A DNA stretch of 64,000 nt from Sphaerisporangium rufum (GCF_016863395.1 NZ_BOOU01000077.1:31042-95041); one strand, 5' to 3'; positions 7,913-16,045 are shown, counted from the stretch's first letter. Notes: generated by a model from the sequence alone, not told the origin. Made by a program: numbers and translations.

Positions 7913-9435
7913 TCGGAGATCCTCTTCAGCTGCTCGCGGGCATGCGCGTCGGCGATCTCGACGGCACGCTCGGCCAAGGCCAGGTCACGTAGGTGGTCGG
8001 CGAAAGTCGAATCATCCTGCGACACCGACATCCTGGAGATGTAGCGGGCCGGACTGAGATCGTAATCATGTTCCTCGATCTCCGGCAGCCGGGCCAGGCG
8101 ACTCCGCTCTCCGGGCGCCATTGAGGCCAGGAGCCGGATCTCCGGGCCGCTGAGCTCTCGCCGGGAACGCCCGACCATATTGCCGAGGTCGGTACCGTCC
8201 ACCAGCAGAACGCTCTGTGGACCGGTTTTTCGTAGAACCCAGAGCGTCACCGGGATGGCGGTGGTGACGAACAGTCCTGGCGGCAGTGCGATGATCCGTT
8301 CGATGACGCCGGCCCGGACCATGGCGGCTCTGATGTCGCGCTCTGCGCCCTGTGAGAACGACGACCCGTTCGGCATGATCACGGCACCTCGGCCATCGTC
8401 CGCCAGACGCTCGTAAATATCGCAGAGCCACGCAGTGTTAATGCTTTTTGCGGGGATCGTCCCGAAGCGTCCACGCCATGGTCCTTCTTTGGCGTGCAGA
8501 TTGAACGGTGGATTGGTCACCACCACCTGGTAGCGGCGTCGAACTCCATCAGGCGACGGCGCGGCGTCCGGCGTGATCTCACCCTTCCTCCCGCGGAGCG
8601 CCAGGGTCAGCGAGGCCGTTCGGGCTGATCGCTCCCACAGCGCATGGCCGCGTACCGCTTTCCGCGTGACACCGGCGATGCCGGCCAGCAGACCTCCGTT
8701 GCCACAGCACGGGTCGCACACCTCGTCATCCGGTGCGGGAGAGGTCACTGCCGATATGAGCTCGACGAGCGATCGCGGAGTGTAGTGCTCCACGCTTTTT
8801 ACCAGCCATTCGGCCGCGACGTCCGTAAAGGCGGCCACAAGTGCCGACCATCCAGAGTCATCAGTCGGCGGTATGAGGGTGTCAAGGCCTGCCAGCAGGT
8901 CGTGGGAGACCTGACTTCTGATGGCTTTCGGGCCGATGTGCTCGAACTCGCTGCCCCGGCGCCCCAGGAATTCCCGGATATCCGGATACGCCGTCACTTC
9001 GCGGTCTCGCTCTTTGAGAGCGGTCCATCCGTTCTCGTCGCGGAGCCGAAGGACCAGCAGTTCGAGAAGTACGTCTGGATCGCTGTTGGGTATCTGAAAG
9101 GAAGGTAGTCGCAGCAGACGTGTCAACAAATCTCTCATCTGCGCCGTGTATCCAGGATGGCCCGCCGACCCGCCGGTCGCTCGCAACTGATCACCATAAG
9201 TCGCCCGAAACCGATCACCATAAGTGCGGCCGCCGGCTTCGTCCGGACGCAGAGATGCCCGATCGATTCTACGGCCATCGAGCCAGCTTGCGACTTCGTC
9301 GGCACGAAATTGTTCGCGTCCCTCTAGGGAGACCGGTTCCGGAAAGCTGTCGCGATGGCGGCGGCGCCAATTGCTGACGGCTCCCGGCCCGACCCCGGCT
9401 CGGCGGGCGATCTCCGTGAGGGATACCAATGTCAC
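7900..9435 (-). CDS. N6-adenine DNA methyltransferase with N-terminal HTH (HsdM-like)
   Basis: A 511-residue HsdM-type methylase using SAM to methylate adenine in DNA. The start is the GTG at 9435, placed by AGGAGA just upstream, overlapping the stop of the HEPN gene. Residues 1-60 are a helix-turn-helix (LTEIARRAGVGPGAVSNWRRR). The catalytic domain has SAM motif I as CDPCCGNGGLL near residue 240 and motif IV as NPPF near 308. A helical N-terminal HsdM domain lies between. The HTH plus HsdM layout is seen in actinobacterial orphan methylase-specificity pairs. With no nuclease HsdR encoded, restriction of the usual type I kind cannot be predicted; the operon partner is a HEPN protein instead. 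Confidence 0.88.
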   Translation of the reverse strand: MTLVSLTEIARRAGVGPGAVSNWRRRHRDSFPEPVSLEGREQFRADEVASWLDGRRIDRASLRPDEAGGRTYGDRFRATYGDQLRATGGSAGHPGYTAQMRDLLTRLLRLPSFQIPNSDPDVLLELLVLRLRDENGWTALKERDREVTAYPDIREFLGRRGSEFEHIGPKAIRSQVSHDLLAGLDTLIPPTDDSGWSALVAAFTDVAAEWLVKSVEHYTPRSLVELISAVTSPAPDDEVCDPCCGNGGLLAGIAGVTRKAVRGHALWERSARTASLTLALRGRKGEITPDAAPSPDGVRRRYQVVVTNPPFNLHAKEGPWRGRFGTIPAKSINTAWLCDIYERLADDGRGAVIMPNGSSFSQGAERDIRAAMVRAGVIERIIALPPGLFVTTAIPVTLWVLRKTGPQSVLLVDGTDLGNMVGRSRRELSGPEIRLLASMAPGERSRLARLPEIEEHDYDLSPARYISRMSVSQDDSTFADHLRDLALAERAVEIADAHAREQLKRISEWRR

Positions 9436-9443
9436 GCGGTCTC

Positions 9444-10118
9444 CTAGAAGCGGGGTGCCATGAGACCGCCGCACACACCGCTTTTGCGTCCCAGCGCTTC
9501 GGCGACGCGGTCGAGATGAGGAAGGCGATACGCCGCCTGCGGCTCGAGGTAGCCGAGCATCCGGCAGATCTTCGCGTAGTCCGCCGCGAGGTCACGATGG
9601 TGGATCGGCTCGTGATGCATGATCCGGTTGCGCAGCAGCACGAGCGACAGGAGGCCGTCATGGAGGGCGCGACGGGGCTCACGGGAGTCCGCGAAGGCAC
9701 GATGGACCACGGGCACCCACAGAGTGCGGTCGTAACGTCGGCTCAGCAGGGAGACCCAGAAACCGAAAGAGAGTTCGGTGACCACGTCATCGGGACCGGG
9801 GACACGGCCGGGGCGCTGTCTCACGTTCTCTCGCACGCGAGTGGCCGCCTCGCGGACCTTGCGTTCGTTGTGATCCCCCAGATTGGTGGCGTGCCACCAG
9901 TCGGCCCGCGTGAAGTGGGTCGTCAACGTGTCGTGGAGAACGTTGCGGAGACAGATTTCCAGGAAGTGCAGCGGGCCGTAGAACGCGGCCGCCGCCTCCA
10001 CGTTCCAGTAGTACAGGCGTTCGGCACGCTCCGCGTCTCCCGCCGAGGCTCGCAGGTACGGCGCCAGCCGAGAGTCCGAGAGGCCACGGCGTAACCAGGC
10101 GGGCAGTTGCGGGCTCAC
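9444..10118 (-). CDS. Abi-like HEPN protein (abortive-infection family, Abi_2-type)
   Basis: A 224-residue all-helical protein with Abi-family features: LYYWNVEAAAAFYGPLHFLEI near residue 40, ELSFGFWVSLLS near 118, and LLLRNRIMHHEPIH near 160. The segment RNRIMH fits the R-x4-H catalytic motif of HEPN ribonucleases. Relatives (AbiD/AbiF, PF07751-like) are growth-arresting toxins triggered by phage infection; some are controlled by small structured RNAs. It is the first gene of the operon, its stop only 8 bases before the methylase start. The GTG start has a poor ribosome site, so expression may be weak or RNA-controlled. Toxicity is inferred from family, not shown. Confidence 0.82.
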   Translation of the reverse strand: MSPQLPAWLRRGLSDSRLAPYLRASAGDAERAERLYYWNVEAAAAFYGPLHFLEICLRNVLHDTLTTHFTRADWWHATNLGDHNERKVREAATRVRENVRQRPGRVPGPDDVVTELSFGFWVSLLSRRYDRTLWVPVVHRAFADSREPRRALHDGLLSLVLLRNRIMHHEPIHHRDLAADYAKICRMLGYLEPQAAYRLPHLDRVAEALGRKSGVCGGLMAPRF

Positions 10119-10235
10119 AGGTTCGTCCGGGTGACGGAACGGCGTGGTACTATCGGGCTGTAAGCCCCGGGTTCGCCTCTGCTCAGCATGCCACCCGGGG
10201 CACGGCCATTTCTGGGCCCCTCTTTCGAACCCGCC
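10119..10235 (-). ncRNA. Structured leader in front of the HEPN gene, possible antitoxin RNA
   Basis: Between the predicted promoter and the HEPN start codon is a leader of about 115 bases with strong secondary structure. GCCCCGGGT (10164-10172 on the plus strand) pairs perfectly over 9 bp with ACCCGGGGC (10193-10201), leaving a 20-base loop. A second stem, GGGCT/AGCCC, overlaps one arm and could compete with the first. Abi_2/AbiF-type HEPN toxins are reported to be paired with noncoding RNAs encoded next to them, which makes this location suggestive. It could equally be only a 5' UTR; no homology to a named RNA is visible. Confidence 0.3.
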
Positions 10236-10240
10236 GCGTC

Positions 10241-10299
10241 ATCGTATCTTGGTGCGGCCGCCGCGGCAAGTGCATTCACAATACTCAAGAACTGTGAAT
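10241..10299 (-). promoter_or_regulatory. Predicted promoter and dyad of the HEPN-methylase operon
   Basis: On the minus strand TTGCCG (plus 10264-10269) and TACGAT (plus 10241-10246) are 17 bases apart, a plausible -35/-10 pair. Immediately upstream of the -35 is a perfect 7-bp inverted repeat, ATTCACA (10274-10280) and TGTGAAT (10293-10299), with a 12-base centre, suitable for a dimeric regulator. The HTH of the methylase protein is one candidate binder. The remainder of 10119-10441 shows no gene. Confidence 0.4.
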
Positions 10300-10441
10300 C
10301 TGGACTGCCTGGTGGCGCCGGCCCGAGCCTCTGGGAAGAGAGCGAATGATCAGTGTGGCGGAGATCAGGAACAGGTCACGCGGCTCGCTTGCCTGTCTTG
10401 TGGCGATCGGTCCACGGTCGGCTCGGGCCTGAGCGGCGGTA

Positions 10442-11671
10442 TCAGACGCGGGCGGCGATGTCGGAGCGGTGGTGGGAACCGCGCAAGCGCACTCGGCCGG
10501 CGAGCTCGTAGGCGGCGGCCCGGGCCGCGGGCACGTCCGGACCGGTGCCGACGACGCTCAGCACCCGCCCGCCGGCGGAGACCACCCGGCCCTGGTCGTC
10601 CAGCGCGGTGCCGGCGTGGATGATGTAGGCGTCCCCGGTCGGCTCCAGGCCCTCGACCAGGTCGCCCTTCGCCGGTTCCGCGGGGTAGTTCTCGGCGGCG
10701 ACGACGACGGTGACCGCCGCCCCGCCGCGGTGCCGCGGCGCCGGATGCGCGGCGAGCGTGCCGGTCGCGCAGGCGAGCAGCAGCCCGGCGAGCGGGGTCT
10801 CCAGCCGGTCCAGCACGACCTGGGTCTCCGGGTCGCCGAACCGCGCGTTGAACTCGATGACCCGCGGGCCCGCCTTCGTCAGGGCCAGCCCGGCGTACAG
10901 CACGCCGCTGTAGGGCGTGCCGCGCCGTGCCAGCTCGCGCACCGTGGGCAGCACGACATCGGCCATCACCTGGTCGACCAGCCCGGACGGCGCCCAGGGC
11001 AGCGGGGTGTAGGCGCCCATGCCGCCGGTGTTCGGCCCCTGGTCGTCGTCGTAGGCGCGCTTGAAGTCCTGCGCCGGCTGCAGCGGCACGGCGGTGGTGC
11101 CGTCGCACAGCGCGAACAGCGACACCTCCGGCCCGTCCAGGTACTCCTCCACGACGACGCGCCCGCACGCCGCGGCATGCTCCAGCGCCGCCGCGCGGTC
11201 GCCGGTCACCACGACGCCCTTGCCGGCCGCCAGCCCGTCGTCCTTCACCACGTACGGGGCGCCGAACTCGTCCAGCGCCGCGGCCGCCTCCGCAGGGGTG
11301 GCGCACACCCGCGCCCGCGCGGTGGGCACCCCGGCGGCGGCCATGATCTCCTTGGCGAAGGCCTTGGAGCCCTCGATGCGGGCGGCCTCCCGGGACGGGC
11401 CGAAGCAGGGGACGCCGGCGGCGCGCACGGCGTCGGCCACTCCCGCCACCAGCGGCGCCTCGGGGCCGATCACCACGAGATCGGCGCCGAGCCGCATCGC
11501 CAGCGCGGTCACCTCGGCCGGGTCGGCCGGACGGACGGGATGGACGGCGGCGACCGCGGCGACGCCGGCGTTGCCGGGGGCGCAGTGCACTTCGGAGACG
11601 GCCGGGTCGAGGTCGAGGGCCCGGCACAGGGCGTGCTCGCGCCCGCCGGAGCCAATCACAAGAACGCGCAC
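10442..11671 (-). CDS. purD: Phosphoribosylamine--glycine ligase (GARS)
   Basis: A 409-residue ATP-grasp enzyme joining glycine to 5-phosphoribosylamine in de novo purine synthesis. The N-terminal domain begins [15 protein letters not shown], typical of PurD. Further landmarks are PGNAG near residue 32, [10 protein letters not shown] near 87, [16 protein letters not shown] near 140 (ATP-grasp lysines), [11 protein letters not shown] near 220 and [12 protein letters not shown] near 275. Length is standard for bacteria. The GTG start has no ribosome site; TAGACT on the minus strand (plus 11678-11683) ends 6 bases before it, so the transcript is probably leaderless. purA lies 14 kb away; no purine operon is present. 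Confidence 0.96.
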   Translation of the reverse strand: MRVLVIGSGGREHALCRALDLDPAVSEVHCAPGNAGVAAVAAVHPVRPADPAEVTALAMRLGADLVVIGPEAPLVAGVADAVRAAGVPCFGPSREAARIEGSKAFAKEIMAAAGVPTARARVCATPAEAAAALDEFGAPYVVKDDGLAAGKGVVVTGDRAAALEHAAACGRVVVEEYLDGPEVSLFALCDGTTAVPLQPAQDFKRAYDDDQGPNTGGMGAYTPLPWAPSGLVDQVMADVVLPTVRELARRGTPYSGVLYAGLALTKAGPRVIEFNARFGDPETQVVLDRLETPLAGLLLACATGTLAAHPAPRHRGGAAVTVVVAAENYPAEPAKGDLVEGLEPTGDAYIIHAGTALDDQGRVVSAGGRVLSVVGTGPDVPAARAAAYELAGRVRLRGSHHRSDIAARV

Positions 11672-11890
11672 GTGGGGAGTCTACGGGTCGGCTCTGGGGT
11701 CGCCGGCCCGTGCCGGCGTCACCGCAGGCCGGCGGCTCGGAACCGGGTGCCGGTCGCGGGTGAGGTGCGACCGGCCGGGCGATCGCATGATCGGGAGGGC
11801 CGCGGGCGGTGTAGGCTGTCGAGCGAGACCTGCCTATGGTAGCTTTGGTCAGCTGTGGACCGTCTCGTGGCGATTGGAGGTGGAATCGGG

Positions 11891-11974
11891 ATGACATCTG
11901 GTGATCCCAGCAGTACGTGCTCGCGCACGTACGTCGTGCGCACCCCCGACCACTCCAATTCGGTGTCCGGCTGA
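11891..11974 (+). CDS. Possible 27-codon leader peptide upstream of corA
   Basis: An ATG at 11891 preceded by GGAGG (10 bases spacing) opens a short frame, MTSGDPSSTCSRTYVVRT and so on, ending at TGA 11972-11974. It contains a perfect 8-bp inverted repeat, GTACGTGC (11913-11920) and GCACGTAC (11925-11932), with a TCGC loop. It ends about 110 bases before corA. Magnesium transporter genes in other bacteria are sometimes controlled by short upstream ORFs, so a role in sensing is conceivable, but no homologue is recognised and the frame could be fortuitous. Confidence 0.3.
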   Translation: MTSGDPSSTCSRTYVVRTPDHSNSVSG

Positions 11975-12060
11975 CGGAGTCACGCGCTCCCTTTTCTTCC
12001 CCTGAGGCGACGTTCGTCGCCCGGTGCGACCTTCCGGGTGTCGCGTCATGGGTCCGCCAG
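11913..12060 (+). promoter_or_regulatory. Hairpin-rich leader of corA
   Basis: After the 8-bp hairpin inside the small ORF come GGAG/CTCC around 11976-11990 followed by a pyrimidine run (CTTTTCTTCC), then GGCGAC (12006-12011) pairing with GTCGCC (12016-12021) across a GTTC loop, then GCGAC/GTCGC around 12025-12045. The series of stems with one T-rich tail looks like an attenuator. I do not see the conserved bases of the M-box (Mg2+) riboswitch. The rest of 11672-12082 has no gene. Confidence 0.35.
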
Positions 12061-12082
12061 GCCGGGCGGGAAGGGACCCCAC

Positions 12083-13228
12083 ATGCGCTCGTCCACCCTT
12101 TTCCAGCGGATCAACATGCACCCGCGGGCCGCGCACGTGCGGCTGGGCGCTCCCCCGGTGTCCGGGCCGGTGCACCGCGAGCCCGGTGACGTCCGGTGCG
12201 TGCCGCCGCGCGACTCGGTCGTCGAGTTCGCCGCCTACATCGAGGGCAAGGCCGTGCGCGCCCCCGGCATCACCGAGGCCGTGCGCCTGGTCCGCGAGCA
12301 CAACGCCGTCCGGGCCGCCGCCGCCGAGGACGGCGACGCCTACGTCTGGGTCGGCCTTCACGAGCCGGCGGCGCCCGAGGTCGAGTGGCTCGCCGAGGTC
12401 TTCGGCCTGCACCCGCTCGCCGTGGAGGACGCCATCAAGGCCCACCAGCGTCCCAAGGTGGAGCGGTACGGCGACTCGCTGTTCGTGGTGCTGAAGACGG
12501 TCGCCTTCCTCGACCACGACGAGCTCACCGCGTCCAGCGAGATCATCGCCACCGGCGAGATCATGGTCTTCGTCGGGCCGGACTTCGTGGTCACCGTCCG
12601 GCACGGCGAGCATTGCCCGCTGGCCGGCGTGCGCCGCCGGCTGGAGTCCAAGCCCAAGCTGCTGGCCCGCGGCCCGTCCGGCGTGCTGCACGCCATCGCC
12701 GACCACGTGGTCGACCGCTACCTGTCGGTCGCCGACCTGATGCAGGCCGAGCTGGAGGAGGTCGAGGCGGCGGTCTTCGCCGACGTCAGCTCGCGGGACA
12801 TCGGCCGCATCTACCAGCTCAAGCGCGAGATGATCGAGATGAAGCGCGCGGTGACGCCGCTGCAGACGCCGCTCGGCGCGCTGCCGCAGCGGCGCATGAT
12901 CCCGGCCGAGATGCGGGAGTACTTCCGCGACGTCGTCGACCACCTGTCCCGGGTGTGCGAGCAGGTCGAGTCGTCCAACGAGCTGTGCAACTCGATCCTG
13001 CAGGCCGCGCTGGCCAGGTCCAACGCGCTGGCCAACGAGGACATGCGCAAGATCTCCGCCTGGGTGGCCATCATCTCGGTGCCCACGATGATCGCCGGCA
13101 TCTACGGCATGAACTTCACGCACATGCCCGCGCTGTCCGCCGTGTGGGGCTACCCGCTGATCCTCGGCGTCATGCTGATCATCTGTACGTTCCTCTACCG
13201 CGGCTTCCGCCGCAACAGCTGGCTCTGA
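12083..13228 (+). CDS. corA: CorA-family magnesium/cobalt transporter
   Basis: A 381-residue CorA-type divalent cation channel of the cytoplasmic membrane. The large N-terminal cytoplasmic domain includes VWVGLHEP near residue 95 and LAVEDAIKAHQRPKVE near 115. A long helix leads to two C-terminal transmembrane segments; the first ends in the hallmark YGMN near residue 341, followed by FTHMP in the periplasmic loop. The protein ends in a basic tail (RGFRRNSWL) after TM2. The ATG at 12083 is chosen because GGGAAGGGA lies 7 bases upstream; an in-frame GTG at 12038 is less likely. Family is certain; Mg2+ as main substrate is inferred from the GMN motif. Confidence 0.93.
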   Translation: MRSSTLFQRINMHPRAAHVRLGAPPVSGPVHREPGDVRCVPPRDSVVEFAAYIEGKAVRAPGITEAVRLVREHNAVRAAAAEDGDAYVWVGLHEPAAPEVEWLAEVFGLHPLAVEDAIKAHQRPKVERYGDSLFVVLKTVAFLDHDELTASSEIIATGEIMVFVGPDFVVTVRHGEHCPLAGVRRRLESKPKLLARGPSGVLHAIADHVVDRYLSVADLMQAELEEVEAAVFADVSSRDIGRIYQLKREMIEMKRAVTPLQTPLGALPQRRMIPAEMREYFRDVVDHLSRVCEQVESSNELCNSILQAALARSNALANEDMRKISAWVAIISVPTMIAGIYGMNFTHMPALSAVWGYPLILGVMLIICTFLYRGFRRNSWL

Positions 13229-13300
13229 GCCCGGCGGGCCACCCGCGCGCCCCGGGATCGGCCGCCGCGTTCGTCCGGTTCGCCGGGCAGGATGAAGACC

Positions 13301-13891
13301 ATGAGTTCCACATTCCACCCGTTCCTCCCGGAGACGGCGGCCTGGCGGCATCTCGGGGCGCGGGACGGCTTCGAGGTCACCTGGTTCCGGCCCGCGGCCG
13401 GCGGTCACGTCATCGACGGATGCACGACGGCCGTCGAGGACGGCCGGTCATGGGCCGTCGACTACACCATCGAGGTGGCCCCGGACTGGACGACGCGGTC
13501 CGCGCGCGTGCACGGACGTTCGGCGGCCGGCTCCTGGCGTACCGTGCTTTCGGCGGACGGCGCGGGCCGCTGGCGGATCGACGGGGAACCGGCGCCGCAC
13601 CTGGACGGCTGCCTGGACGTCGACCTGGAGTCGTCGGCGATGACCAACACCCTGCCGGTGCACCGGCTGGCACTGCGCCCGGGGTCGCGCGCGGCCACCC
13701 CGGCCGCCTACGTGCGGGCCGCCGGCCCGGCGGTGGAGCGGCTGGAGCAGGAGTACGCGCGGGTCGCCGACCGGGACGGGCTGCCGGGCTTCGACTACGC
13801 CGCGCCGGTCTTCGACTTCTCCTGCCGCCTGGGGTACGACGCGGCCGGCCTGGTGCTCGACTACCCCGGCATCGCGACCCGGGCCGCGTGA
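13301..13891 (+). CDS. Putative glycolipid-binding protein (DUF1089-type)
   Basis: About 196 residues. The sequence (RDGFEVTWFRP, WAVDYTIEVAPDWTTRSARV, GCLDVDLESSAMTNTLPVHRL, FDYAAPVFDFSCRLGYDAAGLVLDYPGI) follows the pattern of the putative glycolipid-binding family PF06475, an all-beta fold of unknown cellular role. The ATG at 13301 is favoured by AGGA 8 bases upstream; an ATG three codons earlier is also in frame. No signal peptide. It follows corA by 70 bases on the same strand and could be co-transcribed. Its stop codon lies in a triplicated 13-base sequence. Confidence 0.75.
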   Translation: MSSTFHPFLPETAAWRHLGARDGFEVTWFRPAAGGHVIDGCTTAVEDGRSWAVDYTIEVAPDWTTRSARVHGRSAAGSWRTVLSADGAGRWRIDGEPAPHLDGCLDVDLESSAMTNTLPVHRLALRPGSRAATPAAYVRAAGPAVERLEQEYARVADRDGLPGFDYAAPVFDFSCRLGYDAAGLVLDYPGIATRAA

Positions 13892-13942
13892 CCTGTGCCG
13901 CCGGCCTGCGCGGCCTGACCTGTGCCGCGTGACCTGTGCCGC
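13889..13942 (+). repeat. Three copies of a 13-base unit carrying the stop codon
   Basis: TGACCTGTGCCGC occurs at 13889-13901, 13916-13928 and 13930-13942. The first TGA is the stop of the preceding gene. Looks like local slippage or microduplication at a gene end. Confidence 0.85.
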
Positions 13943-13994
13943 CGACCCGCGGCCGGCCCGGAACCCGGCTCGCCGCGGGTCTCCGCGATCCCGG

Positions 13995-14969
13995 TCAGAA
14001 GCGGACCGAGGCCCACAGCGGGTCATGGTCGGAGTACGGGGCGGTGGTGGCGTCACCCCAGTCCACCTGAAGGGCGCGGGTGACGAAGATGAAGTCGAAC
14101 TTCTGGCCGGTGGGGCTGCCCTCCTCGGTCACCCAGTCGTCGAAGGTGGCCTCGCCGTCCCGGCAGTAGGTGTACAGCGGCCAGCTGCCGGTTCGCTCGG
14201 TGATGGTGTTGCCGCACGGGCTGTCGACCTCCTTGAACCGCCCGCGCGCGCCGCGGCCGTACCCGGAGTCGTAGAAGTTGTCCGCCATGCCGGACATCGG
14301 GTCGTCGTTCAGGTCCCCGCCGAGGAAGACGGTGTACCCGGCGTACTGCCCGGCCAGGATGCCGGCGGCGACCGACGCCTCGTGCCGCCGGGCGTCCAGC
14401 TGGGGCTGGTCGTCGCCGTTGGTGAGGTGCGCCGAACAGATGGCGAGGCTCGCGGCGGTGGAGCGGACGCACAGCATCTCCCGCTGCTCGTACCCGGCGG
14501 GCGACTCCAGCGGGTGGGCGGTCGCCGCGTCGATGCCCAGGTCGTCGCGGTAGAGCACCGCGTTGCCGAAGTCGGACGCGTGCCGGCACCGCGCCGTGGC
14601 GCCGCCGCCGGTCTGCACCGGATCGAAGCGCACCGAGTAGCCGGGCAGCCGGGCGTCCAGGCGCTCGGTCCAGTCCCGGCAGGTCTCCTGGAGCGTGACG
14701 AAGGCGGGGCCGCGCTCCTGCACGCTGGTGACCAGCGCGTCGGGTGCCTGGTCGCCGAGTGCGCCGTAGGTGCCGTGGCCGCCCGCCATGTTGAACGTGC
14801 CGACCTGGCGGGCGGTCGCGCCGGTGGCGGTCACCGCCGCCACCCGGGTCACCGGCACCGCGCAGCCCTGCACGAGGAGGCCGAGGGTGATCAGCACGGC
14901 GGCGTGGAATCGGCCGATGGAACGGCGGGGTACGGAGTGCGGAAAGGTCTGACGTGACCGGCCGGTCAT
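13995..14969 (-). CDS. Secreted lipoprotein of the endonuclease/exonuclease/phosphatase family
   Basis: A 324-residue EEP-fold hydrolase. The ATG at 14969 has GGAGG upstream. Residues 1-36 form a lipoprotein signal peptide (basic start, hydrophobic core AAVLITLGLLVQGC) with the lipidated cysteine at 36. The mature part has VGTFNMAGG (first metal site), FVTLQETC with the catalytic Glu, ICSAHLTNGD, FLGGDLNDDP (catalytic Asp/Asn) and a final PYSDHDPLWASV (catalytic SDH). These are the DNase I/sphingomyelinase-type motifs, so it probably cleaves phosphodiester or phosphomonoester bonds outside the membrane. Substrate unknown. Its upstream region contains AT-rich repeats that may be regulatory. 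Confidence 0.88.
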   Translation of the reverse strand: MTGRSRQTFPHSVPRRSIGRFHAAVLITLGLLVQGCAVPVTRVAAVTATGATARQVGTFNMAGGHGTYGALGDQAPDALVTSVQERGPAFVTLQETCRDWTERLDARLPGYSVRFDPVQTGGGATARCRHASDFGNAVLYRDDLGIDAATAHPLESPAGYEQREMLCVRSTAASLAICSAHLTNGDDQPQLDARRHEASVAAGILAGQYAGYTVFLGGDLNDDPMSGMADNFYDSGYGRGARGRFKEVDSPCGNTITERTGSWPLYTYCRDGEATFDDWVTEEGSPTGQKFDFIFVTRALQVDWGDATTAPYSDHDPLWASVRF

Positions 14970-15487
14970 GGCGCCTCCAGCGGAGTCGATCTCCACTAGA
15001 AACGTGACCGCCGAAACGCCTCCCGTCAATAGGAAGAATCGCTCGTGGCAGGTCACGGTTTTTCAGCGATGCAAATCCCTTTCTCGGTGATCATCGGTTA
15101 CCGTTCACTTACCATCGGTGATATCACATTGAATGCCGGTGCCGATTCCGCGTCCCGGTATTGTTAAAATCGGTGATGTATTGTAGGTTCAGCGCGCAAG
15201 ATCACTGCACGGGGGCGGGGCGGTGCGGTGACGCGTACATGACGGGGAAACGGGGGCGGGGTACGAGCCGGCGGGCCGGACTCGACCGCGGCGGGACGCC
15301 GCCGGCGGCGCGCGGGTGACCGCGCCGCGCCGCCGGACCGGGACCCGGCATCATGGCGGCCCGTGCTCGGGCCGTTCGACGGCTGCGGCCGCCGGCAGGA
15401 CCGTTCCAGAACATGTTGGCCACCCGGGCATGGGTTCGTGACGCCTGCCCGGGACGGGGAAGGCGACAGCCGGAAGGCGGGGGCGGA
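14970..15487. promoter_or_regulatory. 518-base divergent intergenic region with AT-rich repeats
   Basis: No gene is visible. The segment 15055-15185 is unusually AT-rich for this DNA and carries TCGGTGAT three times (15084-15091, 15115-15122, 15170-15177). GGTTACC followed by GTTCACTTACC at about 15096-15113 resembles the 11-base direct repeats bound by actinobacterial PhoP, which would suit the adjacent secreted phosphodiesterase, but the match is loose. Confidence 0.4.
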
Positions 15488-15967
15488 ATGACAGAGACCG
15501 CGGGGACCATCGGAACAGTGGAAACCATGGAAACGGCGGAGACCGGGGCAGTGGGACGAATGCCGGGAATCGGCAGGTTGGCGCCGGCGGCGGTCACCGA
15601 CCGCACCAGGTCGCTGTACGACCTGCTCGCCGAGTGGTCGCGGCGGACGCGGGTGAACGTCGAGGTCTGGGCGATGCCCGCTCTGCCAGTCGCCGACGCG
15701 GTCGCCGACGCGGTGTACGACGTCGTGGCCGAGGTGCTGCGCCTCGTCGAGACGCACACCGCCCCCCGCACCCTGTCGTTCGCCCTGACCACCGGGCGCG
15801 GCGGCCTTCGGCTGACGATCTGCGACGACGGGCGCGGCGCCGGGCCGGCGGGCACCGCCCGGTCGGCCGAGATCATGAAGCGGTGCTTCCGGCAGGTGGG
15901 CGGCACCCTCACCGTGCGCGCGGTCGCCGGGGAGGGTCTCACCGTTCACGGCCGGATCCGGCCGTGA
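15488..15967 (+). CDS. Stand-alone HATPase (histidine-kinase-type ATP-binding protein)
   Basis: A 159-residue protein from the ATG at 15488. The first 35 residues are threonine- and methionine-rich low complexity. The remainder resembles the catalytic domain of LiaS/DegS-type (HisKA_3) sensor kinases: a helix with VADAVYDVVAEVLRLVETHT in the N-box position, the G1 box as ICDDGRGAG, and IMKRCFRQVGGTLTVRAV after it. The N-box lacks the usual Asn, and there is no phosphorylatable histidine and no receiver partner nearby. It may be a degenerate kinase fragment or an anti-sigma-like ATPase. Function not assignable. Confidence 0.6.
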   Translation: MTETAGTIGTVETMETAETGAVGRMPGIGRLAPAAVTDRTRSLYDLLAEWSRRTRVNVEVWAMPALPVADAVADAVYDVVAEVLRLVETHTAPRTLSFALTTGRGGLRLTICDDGRGAGPAGTARSAEIMKRCFRQVGGTLTVRAVAGEGLTVHGRIRP

Positions 15968-16019
15968 CCCGCCGCCGGCCGTGACCCGCCGGTCTGACCT
16001 GCCGCCGGCCGTGACCCGC
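15962..16019 (+). repeat. Short repeats carrying the stop codon of the HATPase gene
   Basis: CCGTGACCCGC appears at 15962-15972, 15979-15989 and about 16009-16019; the first copy contains the gene's TGA. A diverged copy (TCTGACCTGCC) lies between. A following inverted segment (CCGCGCGG then GGGTCACGG) could also act as a terminator between the convergent genes. Confidence 0.7.
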
Positions 16020-16045
16020 GCGGCGGGTCACGGCCCGGCCGCCGG

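Noticed and set aside
7265..10118. Complete type I restriction-modification system
   Set aside because: No HsdR helicase-nuclease gene occurs on either side; the next genes are a membrane protein and purD.
10164..10201. tRNA-like or transposon-end reading of the 9-bp stem upstream of the HEPN gene
   Set aside because: No cloverleaf, no CCA end, no target-site duplication and no transposase; treated as leader structure instead.
11672..12082. M-box magnesium riboswitch upstream of corA
   Set aside because: The conserved M-box sequence blocks could not be found; only generic hairpins are present.
11849..13408. 519-codon minus-strand frame opposite corA
   Set aside because: CorA is unmistakable on the plus strand; the antisense frame has shadow composition.
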